Of a stretch of 23,053 nucleotides of DNA, positions 1-5,481 are shown piece after piece. Both the position numbers and the translations under genes were made by a program. Where the stretch lies: positions 1 through 23,053 of the forward strand of contig JAFZOV010000104.1 in assembly GCA_017550445.1 (NCBI GenBank), written 5' to 3'. Within the stretch, counting starts at the first letter, position 1. Each line of letters starts with the position of its first letter. A model generated the notes under the pieces. It was not told where the DNA came from and made no database searches. It saw nothing but the letters and a program-made list of their open reading frames with translations. The stretch comes from Fibrobacter sp. Its GTDB lineage: Bacteria; Fibrobacterota; Fibrobacteria; Fibrobacterales; Fibrobacteraceae.

Positions 1-216
1 AGGTTCCCTACCCCGCTCCATCGCAGAGATTTGCTGTTTGGTAATCCCCACCTTATCAGCAAGCTGTTGCTGCGTGTACCCGAAGGTCGTGCGAAGCAAC
101 TTCAAGCTCTCGGCAGGCGTGGTTTTTGACTCAATTTCCTTTGCAAGATCCGTCTTGAACCATTCGACACATTCTTCGTCATCTAGTTCATCGACTTTAA
201 TTACTTTAGACTTCAT
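1..216 (-). CDS. XRE-family helix-turn-helix protein, 5' part only (possible antitoxin)
   Basis: The frame is open from an ATG at 214-216 to the window edge (72 codons, no stop), so the C-terminus lies outside. Residues 36-70 form a lambda-repressor/XRE-type helix-turn-helix: LKLLRTTFGYTQQQLADKVG, then ITKQQISAMERGREP, with the usual TQQQLADKVGITKQQIS core. The N-terminus is acidic (DELDDEE). A GGAGG ribosome-binding site lies 5 bases before the ATG, which fixes the start. Proteins of this layout are commonly antitoxins or small repressors beside toxin genes, but no partner is visible because the neighbour on that side is cut off. It sits 62 bases downstream of dinD on the same strand and shares that gene's start-region sequence. 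It binds DNA by family; its operator and partner are unknown. Confidence 0.8.
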   Translation of the reverse strand, partial: MKSKVIKVDELDDEECVEWFKTDLAKEIESKTTPAESLKLLRTTFGYTQQQLADKVGITKQQISAMERGREP

Positions 217-231
217 ATAGCCTCCATTGTT
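206..231 (-). repeat. Duplicated translation-start leader, copy 1
   Basis: These 26 bases (GGAGG, ATG, the codons for MKS and part of the next) are identical to 1096-1121 at the start of dinD. Beyond the shared block the similarity fades (TTTAGTTGC against TATAGTCGC). The two proteins are unrelated after residue 4, so the block looks like a shared expression cassette and not a gene duplication. Confidence 0.8.
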
Positions 232-240
232 TTAGTTGCA

Positions 241-266
241 TCATTTTCCCCACATGGGGAAAATGA
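241..266. repeat. 26-bp interrupted palindrome between dinD and the XRE gene
   Basis: The arms TCATTTTCCCCA and TGGGGAAAATGA flank a 2-base centre, giving a 12-bp perfect dyad. It lies 12 bases past the dinD stop and 24 bases before the XRE start. A nearly identical palindrome (892-919) lies inside dinD itself. It could be a terminator-like hairpin (though without a T-run), an operator for the XRE protein, or a copied fragment of dinD. Confidence 0.8.
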
Positions 267-278
267 TCATGTTATTCA

Positions 279-1106
279 TCACAGTTTCTGCACTTTCTTT
301 ACTTCAGCAGTCTTTTTCAATCGTCTTTCAACTTTTTTCACATCCTCACCTGCAGGTAAGTTTTCAGGAACGATACCGCGATCAAGCAGCATTTTGCGAA
401 CAGCACGATTGTTATCCACATGTTCCTTTTCAATTTTCTTTTGTCCATAAAGATTCTTTGCTTGCGTTTTGAGAGAAGTCATTTCAGCTGCAAGGTCCTT
501 GGCCTTGATACTGACTGTAGGCAAAAAATCAGCCAACGGACGACTTGCAGGAACTTTATACTTGCGCTTAAGCAAATTCGTATCAATATTGAACAAAGCT
601 TGGTCGCCCTTCGAGCGAATCACAGCGAACCCCTTGCTATCAACACCGCGTTCAAAAAGAACTCCAGAAAGAATCTTCTCCGTCTGAGCGAGTTTTGCGC
701 GAGCTTGAACACGTTCAAGTTCATGAATACGAGTTTCAACAATTTCAGCAACACGAGTCTGCACAGCAAAGTAATTCTGCGCAAAAGATATCTCCGGTTT
801 GCGGGAATCGCCATTCTGCGCAATCAAGTAACAGGCATAACGAGAAAGCATGTAATCACCAACTTCACGTACTGAACCACTTCCAAGAGAGACCATTTTC
901 CCCACGCGGGGAAAATGGTTCTCCGACAATTCCCCAGCATTATCACAGGCATCTTTTGCCTTATCAATCACATTCAGAAATTTTTCCCATTTATTGTACC
1001 CAAGCAATACAGCGAGTTCACGAGCACTCCAGCATTCAACACCTTCGTATTCGCACGCAATCTGTTCAAACTTGTTGAACAGTTCCTTGATTTCCTTAGA
1101 CTTCAT
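279..1106 (-). CDS. dinD: DNA-damage-inducible protein D homologue
   Basis: The 275-residue product matches the usual length of the family (E. coli DinD is about 274). The N-terminal half carries the family's Bro-N-like core: WSARELAVLLGY (residues 26-37), HFPRVGKMVSLGSG (64-77), then DYMLSRYACYLIAQNGD (84-100) and FAQNYFAVQTR (108-118). The C-terminal third is charged and helical. In E. coli DinD is SOS-induced and restrains RecA filaments; the role here is inferred by homology. The start is set by GGAGG 5 bases upstream. Base composition is more AT-rich and the codon choice less biased than in nearby genes such as asd, which fits an accessory gene. A 28-bp palindrome is embedded in the conserved HF..VGKM segment. 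The gene is preceded by a hairpin-rich leader with its own promoter and followed by a same-strand XRE regulator. Confidence 0.88.
   Translation of the reverse strand: MKSKEIKELFNKFEQIACEYEGVECWSARELAVLLGYNKWEKFLNVIDKAKDACDNAGELSENHFPRVGKMVSLGSGSVREVGDYMLSRYACYLIAQNGDSRKPEISFAQNYFAVQTRVAEIVETRIHELERVQARAKLAQTEKILSGVLFERGVDSKGFAVIRSKGDQALFNIDTNLLKRKYKVPASRPLADFLPTVSIKAKDLAAEMTSLKTQAKNLYGQKKIEKEHVDNNRAVRKMLLDRGIVPENLPAGEDVKKVERRLKKTAEVKKVQKL
892..919. repeat. Palindrome inside dinD, second copy of the 241-266 element
   Basis: The arms ACCATTTTCCCC and GGGGAAAATGGT flank ACGC. It differs from 241-266 only in the centre and in the outermost arm bases. Here it encodes the conserved HFPRVGKM of DinD, so it is in frame and not an interruption. 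Confidence 0.8.
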
Positions 1107-1121
1107 ATAGCCTCCATTGTT
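1096..1121 (-). repeat. Duplicated translation-start leader, copy 2 (dinD start)
   Basis: Identical over 26 bases to 206-231 at the start of the XRE gene. It contains the strong GGAGG ribosome-binding site (1111-1115) and the dinD ATG (1104-1106). Confidence 0.8.
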
Positions 1122-1123
1122 AT

Positions 1124-1139
1124 AGTCGCTTTTGCGACT
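1124..1139. promoter_or_regulatory. Perfect 6-N4-6 dyad upstream of dinD, candidate operator
   Basis: AGTCGC-TTTT-GCGACT is a perfect inverted repeat 17 bases before the dinD start codon. A dyad with an N4 centre resembles the geometry of LexA sites, including the TGCNC-N4-GTGCA form reported for Fibrobacter, but the half-site sequence differs. It may instead be a leader-RNA hairpin. The regulator is unknown. Confidence 0.5.
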
Positions 1140-1154
1140 GGTTGATTTTTAGAG

Positions 1155-1225
1155 GCGTTCTTTTGGATTGGGCGGCAAACCCAGAAAAAAGAACGCACCT
1201 TGCCTTTCCATAGCAAGATGCGTTC
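1155..1225 (-). promoter_or_regulatory. Candidate attenuator or small RNA: two mutually exclusive hairpins in the dinD leader
   Basis: Read on the minus strand, GAACGCATCTTGC (1225-1213), a 9-base loop and GCAAGGTGCGTTC (1203-1191) form a 13-bp stem with one G-U pair, followed at once by TTTTTT: an intrinsic terminator by form. The last six bases of its 3' arm, together with the following T-run, can instead pair with AAAAGAACGC (1164-1155), with an inner TGGG/CCCA stem. Both hairpins need 1191-1196, so they cannot form completely at once. The first stem starts where a transcript from the 1232-1260 promoter would begin. Confidence 0.5.
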
Positions 1226-1231
1226 AGCGGT

Positions 1232-1260
1232 AATGTACCTAAAAGTCAAAAATCTGGCAA
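1232..1260 (-). promoter_or_regulatory. Candidate sigma70-like promoter for dinD leader
   Basis: On the minus strand, TTGCCA (1260-1255) and TACATT (1237-1232) are 17 bases apart. The predicted start at about 1225 coincides with the first base of the terminator-like hairpin, leaving a leader of roughly 120 bases before dinD. Confidence 0.45.
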
Positions 1261-1300
1261 GGGGCTTGCAAAAATTTTACAAATCGTCATCATGCCAATC

Positions 1301-1306
1301 TATATT
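1301..1306 (+). promoter_or_regulatory. Candidate -10 box just ahead of the 1313 start
   Basis: TATATT lies 6 bases before the ATG at 1313, with TTTACA at 1276-1281 as a possible distant -35 (19-base spacer). Transcription would begin at or within a few bases of the start codon, so the mRNA would be nearly leaderless. No ribosome-binding site is present. Confidence 0.45.
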
Positions 1307-1312
1307 TACAGC

Positions 1313-2155
1313 ATGAAAACGGTCTTCCTAATCGTATTTATTCTTGTTGCGCAAGTTTTTGCAGACTTACCCCGCACAGCTTATGATAGTGCTGATCCGG
1401 AGGCTTCCGAAGCAAGTTCCGATTCTTGCCAGTGCCGTAAGGAGCAAAGCGAACTCACACAGAATACATACAAGATACAGCGAACATCTTTATCCAAAAA
1501 AGAACGTAGGGAATACGTACAACTCATAGATCGTCAGCTTGACTCCGTTGCAATGGATTGCCATTTGGGATTATACGGGAGATCCCAATTAGGGTATTAT
1601 GCATCACGTCGAATTTTCGCCTTGGATCTTTCCTTTTTCATGGCAATGCCGACCATTGACGATTCCTTCAACAAAATTCGGTTCTACGGCGGAGATATTT
1701 CCATAAAGGCAACTACGTCAAAAGGGGACTTCGGTTTAGGATTTAACGTCGGCTTCGGAAAAAACGAAGGGGACGACATCCACTACGAAGACATCTACCA
1801 CAAAGGCGGCGAAACCGCTGGCGGCGTGACCCCGTATATCTTCTACGACTATCCGGTTTTCGACAATACGGACCACAGAATTATCCCTGCGGTCAAGTTA
1901 TGCTACTACAGCGGCAGTTCCGGGGATGAATCTATCCCGGCAGAGGACGATACGCACAAGCAGTTTTTCTATTCCCTGGGGCTTCGCTACGAATATACCA
2001 TCAACGCCCCCGCCGACAAGGAGGACTATCTTGAAGGACTCCTGCATGATGCCGTTTTCGCGACAATCAATTTCGGTTTCGACGTAAACATGTATGCCGC
2101 CGACGTCATTGCGGTCAAGGCCTTTATCGGGCTTGGCATTGGGCTTTTTAAGTAA
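1313..2155 (+). CDS. Secreted or outer-membrane protein of unknown function
   Basis: Not recognised. The 280-residue product starts with a clear signal peptide (MKTVFLIVFILVAQVFA, cleavage before DLPR). A Cys pair (CQCRKE) follows at residues 42-44, then a charged stretch, then a C-terminal two thirds with alternating aromatic/Gly-rich segments such as GDFGLGFNVGFG, GVTPYIFYDY, FFYSLGLRYEY and IKVFAT-like strands, ending AFIGLGIGLFK. That pattern suggests a small outer-membrane beta-barrel, inferred only. An in-frame ATG at 1292 exists, but it would add MPIYIYS before the signal peptide, and those codons contain the TATATT -10 box, so 1313 is preferred. It is divergent from dinD and has no obvious functional partner. 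Confidence 0.7.
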   Translation: MKTVFLIVFILVAQVFADLPRTAYDSADPEASEASSDSCQCRKEQSELTQNTYKIQRTSLSKKERREYVQLIDRQLDSVAMDCHLGLYGRSQLGYYASRRIFALDLSFFMAMPTIDDSFNKIRFYGGDISIKATTSKGDFGLGFNVGFGKNEGDDIHYEDIYHKGGETAGGVTPYIFYDYPVFDNTDHRIIPAVKLCYYSGSSGDESIPAEDDTHKQFFYSLGLRYEYTINAPADKEDYLEGLLHDAVFATINFGFDVNMYAADVIAVKAFIGLGIGLFK

Positions 2156-2204
2156 ACAGGAAAAGACTTTTTTACAATTTATCCAAATTTTCTATTACAA
2201 GCGA

Positions 2205-2233
2205 TAGACATTGTACGTTTCTTAATATATATT
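2205..2233 (+). promoter_or_regulatory. Candidate promoter of the lipoprotein pair
   Basis: TAGACA (2205-2210) and TATATT (2228-2233) are separated by 17 bases. This predicts a leader of about 40 bases that contains AGGAGA just before the start at 2283. Confidence 0.55.
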
Positions 2234-2282
2234 ATGAGCAAATGTTTGTATACGTCCCTCTAGGGCAAAAAAGGAGAACAAT

Positions 2283-2843
2283 ATGTCTATCGACAAGCAC
2301 AAGAAATATCTTTTATCCATCACCACACTTTTGACGTTTGCTCTGGCCGCCCTTCTCGCCGGTTGCGCAGGAACCTCCATCGAACGCAATTCCGTACCCG
2401 GCCTCGACATCAACGGCAAAAAACTTTGGGTTCTCGTAGACGACCAGAAGGCCTACACGGGCTACACCACCAAGCTCGATTCCCTTTGGAAGACTTACGG
2501 CGAAAAGAACCATCTTGAAATTGAATACCGCAAGAACGAAGCACTTGCCTTGGAACCTGTTAGCCCCAAGGCACTTATGCAAGAATGTAAGGATTCGTAC
2601 CTGTTGCAGACAGCCGTATCCGGCAAGTCTGAAACAACCCAATATGATGCCTCCACAGGCATGGTCATGGGCAGTTCCAGCGAAGTCGAATATACATCTG
2701 TCATGTACGACTGCAACACCGGCAAGGTCGTCTGGAAAACTATTCTAAAAACAACTGGTATGGAACTTTGGGCCCAGAGCGAACTCGTCAAGGGCATTTT
2801 CAAAGATTTCCATGAAAACCAAATCTTGAAAGAGGGGAAATAA
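2283..2843 (+). CDS. Lipoprotein of unknown function (first of a pair)
   Basis: The 186-residue product has a basic N-terminus (MSIDKHKKYL), a hydrophobic segment and the lipobox LLAGC with Cys28 as the lipidation site, so it should be anchored to a membrane in the periplasm. The mature part is a small mixed alpha/beta domain: GKKLWVLVDD near residue 45 looks like a first strand, and YDCNTGKVVWKTILKT near 150 resembles a strand pair in which a signal is compared with a treated state. No enzyme motif was seen. An AGGAGA site 6-8 bases upstream supports the start. Its stop overlaps the next start (TAATG), so the two lipoproteins are translationally coupled and probably act together. Confidence 0.75.
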   Translation: MSIDKHKKYLLSITTLLTFALAALLAGCAGTSIERNSVPGLDINGKKLWVLVDDQKAYTGYTTKLDSLWKTYGEKNHLEIEYRKNEALALEPVSPKALMQECKDSYLLQTAVSGKSETTQYDASTGMVMGSSSEVEYTSVMYDCNTGKVVWKTILKTTGMELWAQSELVKGIFKDFHENQILKEGK

Positions 2844-3361
2844 TGAAAAAGTTAATCACACTTCTGTTTGCAGCGCTCCTGCTCTGCTCTTGCGCACCTG
2901 CAATTCAAAAAATGTCCAACTTTGACAAGGCTTACCCGTTGAAGGGAAAAACTATCGTCGTGGTTTCTGAATCCCACAAGGAAGTTACAGATTTCGCCAA
3001 TTCCGTAACGACTTCCGTGGCAGACGATCTCAACGCCCACGGTGTTACGGCAAAGGCCTATGTCCAGGAAAAGAGTTCGCTTTCGCTGAGCGAGAGCCCC
3101 GTAGCTGATTTTGCCAAGGATCAGCATGCAGAATTCATCCTTATCCAGAACTTCACCAAGGTGAATATCTACAACGCGGCCCTTTCTAGCTTCGAAGAAG
3201 AACTGGTTCTGTTCTCCATCACCGAAAAGAAACCCGTATGGAAGGGATCTATCAACTGGAACAACCCCATGCCCATGGGTAATGGCCCCGGCGTAACGGC
3301 AGCTCGCCAGAGCGCCATGGAAATGCTGATCGCCGACGGATTTGTCGAAGCAAATCAGTAA
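2843..3361 (+). CDS. Lipoprotein of unknown function (second of a pair)
   Basis: The 172-residue product has signal MKKLITLLFAALLL followed by CSC; Cys17 is the likely lipidated residue, although Cys at the -2 position is unusual. The mature part shows a strand (GKTIVVVSES, near residue 40), a helix with ADDLNAHGVTA, then AEFILIQNFTKVNI and a strand near KKPVWKGSINW. This order recalls small periplasmic lipoproteins that assemble on partners, such as LpoB- or DUF4136-like folds, but I cannot assign a family. It shares the phrase KxVWK with its upstream partner (GKVVWKTIL against KKPVWKGSI), which suggests the two are distant relatives. It starts inside the stop codon of the preceding gene and is followed by a strong terminator. 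Confidence 0.75.
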   Translation: MKKLITLLFAALLLCSCAPAIQKMSNFDKAYPLKGKTIVVVSESHKEVTDFANSVTTSVADDLNAHGVTAKAYVQEKSSLSLSESPVADFAKDQHAEFILIQNFTKVNIYNAALSSFEEELVLFSITEKKPVWKGSINWNNPMPMGNGPGVTAARQSAMEMLIADGFVEANQ

Positions 3362-3381
3362 AGCTTTCCACTAAAAAGTTT

Positions 3382-3411
3382 AAGACGCCCGGCATTGCCG
3401 AGCGTCTTTTA
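3382..3411. terminator. Bidirectional intrinsic terminator between lipoprotein pair and sodB
   Basis: AAGACGC-C-CGGC, loop ATT, GCCG-A-GCGTCTT, then TTTA on the plus strand. On the minus strand the same stem follows AAAA and leads to AAACTTTTTA. The two genes converge here, so the hairpin serves both. Confidence 0.8.
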
Positions 3412-3431
3412 CATTTTCATTAGGATTTTTA

Positions 3432-4031
3432 TTATCCCAGACGATTGTTAATGACGTCCCAGTCCACAATCTGCCACAGGCCCTTGAGATAATCCGGACG
3501 GCGATTGCGGTAGTCGATGTAGTAGGCATGTTCCCACACGTCAAAAGTCAGGAGCGGCTTGAGCCCCTTGGTGAGCGGGTTCTGTGCATTGCCTTCCTGC
3601 GTGATGACGAGCTTGCCCGAAGCATCGGCAGAGAGCCATACCCAGCCGGAGCCGAAGAGGCCTGCACCCTTTGCCTGGAATTCTTCCTGGAACTTTTCAA
3701 AAGAACCGAAATCGCGGGCGATTGCATCAGCAATTTTACCGGTCGGAACGTTACCTGCGGAAGGAGCCTTGAACTGCATGAAATACATGTAGTGATTCAG
3801 GAACTGACCTGCGTTATTGAACACACCGCCTTCGGCCTTTGTAACAATTTCGCTGATAGACTTGCCCTCGAACGCGCTGCCCGGAAGGGCTGCATTCAAG
3901 TTATTAAGATAAGTCTGCAGATGCTTGCCATAATGGAAATCAATGGTTTCCTGGCTGAGCACCGGAGCCAAATCCGCTGCCGCATACGGCAGAGCGGGCA
4001 TTTCAAATTTTCCATTTGCTTGTTGGATCAT
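3432..4031 (-). CDS. sodB: Superoxide dismutase, iron-type
   Basis: Converts superoxide to oxygen and hydrogen peroxide in the cytoplasm. The 199-residue product covers the full family length. Metal ligands are visible as His33 (FHYGKH), His80 (FLNHYMY), Asp164 and His168 in DVWEHAYYIDYRN. The outer-sphere Gln sits in the N-terminal domain (NNAGQFLNH, Gln76) with Ala at the matching C-terminal site (GNAQNPL), the arrangement typical of iron enzymes rather than manganese ones; cambialistic use cannot be excluded. There is no signal peptide. AAGGAGA lies 7-8 bases before the ATG at 4031, supporting this start over Met11. Upstream is a GCGGC/GCCGC hairpin and then a heptamer array. A DUF1343 gene on the same strand precedes it. 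Confidence 0.95.
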   Translation of the reverse strand: MIQQANGKFEMPALPYAAADLAPVLSQETIDFHYGKHLQTYLNNLNAALPGSAFEGKSISEIVTKAEGGVFNNAGQFLNHYMYFMQFKAPSAGNVPTGKIADAIARDFGSFEKFQEEFQAKGAGLFGSGWVWLSADASGKLVITQEGNAQNPLTKGLKPLLTFDVWEHAYYIDYRNRRPDYLKGLWQIVDWDVINNRLG

Positions 4032-4063
4032 AATAGGTCTCCTTCTTCGCGGCTACGCCGCAA

Positions 4064-4147
4064 TGTGAAATGTGGAATGTGTAGTGTGTGATGAGAGGTG
4101 TGAAATGAGAAGTGTGAAATGTGTGATTAATCATTCCTCATTCCACA
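4064..4147. repeat. Heptamer array 1 (TGTG-N-R-R), 12 units with an in-phase inversion
   Basis: Nine forward 7-mers run from 4064 to 4126 (TGTGAAA, TGTGGAA, TGTGTAG, TGTGTGA and so on; two have TGAG). Three reverse-complement 7-mers follow directly at 4127-4147 (TTAATCA, TTCCTCA, TTCCACA) without losing the 7-base register. The turn is the palindrome TGATTAATCA. The array fills the spacer between the DUF1343 gene and sodB. Confidence 0.9.
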
Positions 4148-4151
4148 TTAA

Positions 4152-5249
4152 TTAGATGCTTGCCTCTATATAGTCTCGTCTGAAGGTGCCGTTACCGAGC
4201 AAAATGTCGATCGGCAGTTTTTCGAATTCATATTCGTAAGGCGGCTGTTTCCAGGCGAAATCCTTCGGGTATTCGTTAAAGATATACTGCAAAAGCTTTA
4301 CAGCCATGTCAAAGCTGCGGAACTTGTCGCGGTCAAGCACGTGAATCTGCGCTCCCCCACAAATCTGGCCAGCACCCTTGTGGAAGGTGGGCTGGAAGTA
4401 GTTTTCGCGGAAGTACACGCCCGGAAGCTTAAGTCCGTTCATGTACTTGCAAAGCTTGACGGCATCGATAAACGGAGCGCCGAAAATTTCGAACGGACGC
4501 GTGGTGCCACGGCCTTCGCTTACGTTGGTAGCCTCGAACAGGCACATACCCGGATAAACGATAGCGGTGTCAAGTGTAGGCATGTTCGGACTCGGCAAAA
4601 TCCACGGAAGCCCCGTCTGGTCATACCACATCTTTTTATCGTAGCCATCCATTTCGAGCACGTAAAGTTCACACTTGGGGAAACGTTCTTCCTTGAACTG
4701 TACCGCAAGTTCACCGATAGTCTTCGCATGGCGCGTACGGATGCTGTGGAGTCCCACGAAACTCGTGTAATTCAAGTCGAGCACCGGGCCTTCTTCGTCC
4801 ACACAGTTGATGGGGTTCGGTCGATCCACGACAACCACCGGGATACCGGCCTTTTCACAGGCTTTCATACAAAGGAACAGCGTCCAGATAAAGGTATAGT
4901 AGCGGGCACCCACGTCTTGCAAGTCCACAAGCATTGCGTCTACGTGGCTGAGCATTTCGGCAGTGGGTTCGCGGTGTTCGCCATACAGGCTATAAACGGG
5001 AATGCCCAGTTCGGGATCGGTGTAACCTTCCCACTCAATCATGTTGTCCTGGGTGTGGCCCTTGATGCCGTGCTGGGGGCCAAAAAGGGCAGATAGCTTA
5101 AAGAGTTTACCATCGTATTCTTTGAGAAGATCGAGGGTATAATGCAAGTCCGGGAGAACCGATGCCGGGTGTAAAACAGCGCCAAGGCGCTTGCCCTTGA
5201 GAGCTGCGGGAAAAACTTTTTCAAAACGAGATAAAGCGAGAGAAACCAT
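4152..5249 (-). CDS. DUF1343 / NamZ-like exo-beta-N-acetylmuramidase (GH171)
   Basis: The family (NamZ in Bacillus subtilis) releases terminal N-acetylmuramic acid from peptidoglycan fragments. The 365-residue product shows the family's strings in order: ALFGPQHGIKG (54-64), YSLYGEHREPT (86-96), DLQDVGARYYTF (109-120), VVVDRPNPI, then LPSPNMPTLDTAIVYPGM and LFEATNVSEGRGTTRPFE in the second half. Characterised members are exported, but this protein begins MVSLALSRFEKVFPAALKGKR with no signal peptide or lipobox, so it may act in the cytoplasm on recycled muropeptides. The upstream bases are a heptamer array that leaves only two bases before the start codon; no ribosome-binding site is evident. 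It is followed by sodB on the same strand with no terminator between. Substrate is inferred from the family. Confidence 0.85.
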   Translation of the reverse strand: MVSLALSRFEKVFPAALKGKRLGAVLHPASVLPDLHYTLDLLKEYDGKLFKLSALFGPQHGIKGHTQDNMIEWEGYTDPELGIPVYSLYGEHREPTAEMLSHVDAMLVDLQDVGARYYTFIWTLFLCMKACEKAGIPVVVVDRPNPINCVDEEGPVLDLNYTSFVGLHSIRTRHAKTIGELAVQFKEERFPKCELYVLEMDGYDKKMWYDQTGLPWILPSPNMPTLDTAIVYPGMCLFEATNVSEGRGTTRPFEIFGAPFIDAVKLCKYMNGLKLPGVYFRENYFQPTFHKGAGQICGGAQIHVLDRDKFRSFDMAVKLLQYIFNEYPKDFAWKQPPYEYEFEKLPIDILLGNGTFRRDYIEASI

Positions 5250-5251
5250 AG

Positions 5252-5321
5252 TGTAAAATGTGAAGTGTGAGATGTGGAGTGTGTAATGTGAGATGATTCA
5301 TTACACATTACACATTTCACA
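5252..5321. repeat. Heptamer array 2 (TGTG-N-R-R), 10 units with an in-phase inversion
   Basis: Six forward units (5252-5293), one self-complementary unit TGATTCA (5294-5300) and three reverse units TTACACA, TTACACA, TTTCACA (5301-5321), all in unbroken 7-base phase. The two halves can fold back, for example GTGTAATGTG with CACATTACAC. It lies immediately upstream of the DUF1343 gene. Confidence 0.9.
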
Positions 5322-5328
5322 CCAAACG

Positions 5329-5356
5329 TTAAACATCAGTGATATAGCTGTAATAT
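5329..5356 (+). promoter_or_regulatory. Candidate promoter of the ssb operon
   Basis: TTAAAC (5329-5334) and TAATAT (5351-5356) with a 16-base spacer, within an AT-rich stretch. This would give a leader of about 120 bases to ssb, holding a CATTTT-CCCC-AAAATG inverted repeat at 5401-5416. Confidence 0.4.
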
Positions 5357-5400
5357 ATAAAAATAATGTACAGGTACACCGGAGCACCATCAAAAATGAA

Positions 5401-5416
5401 CATTTTCCCCAAAATG
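5401..5416. repeat. Inverted repeat in the ssb leader resembling the dinD palindrome
   Basis: CATTTT-CCCC-AAAATG equals the core of the 241-266 palindrome with its 8 central bases missing. A preceding AAAATG (5395-5400 region) can also pair with the CATTTT arm. Confidence 0.5.
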
Positions 5417-5481
5417 GCACAAAGTGACAGACGGATTTTTTTATTTTTAGCCCAGAACAAAAAAAACAACTAGGATGAATT

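Noticed and set aside
892..919. Palindromic element inserted in frame into dinD (as Rickettsia palindromic elements do)
   Set aside because: The residues it encodes (HF..V.KM) belong to the normal DinD core, so nothing was inserted; the sequence itself is part of the gene.
1191..1225. Simple terminator of a plus-strand gene
   Set aside because: No plus-strand gene ends there, the stem has an A-C mismatch on that strand and the T-run lies on the minus strand side.
4341..5096. 251-codon plus-strand frame inside the DUF1343 region
   Set aside because: Antisense to a gene with strong family motifs; no start signal.
4064..5321. CRISPR array
   Set aside because: Repeat units are only 7 bases with 3 variable positions and no spacers of CRISPR size; no cas genes are present.
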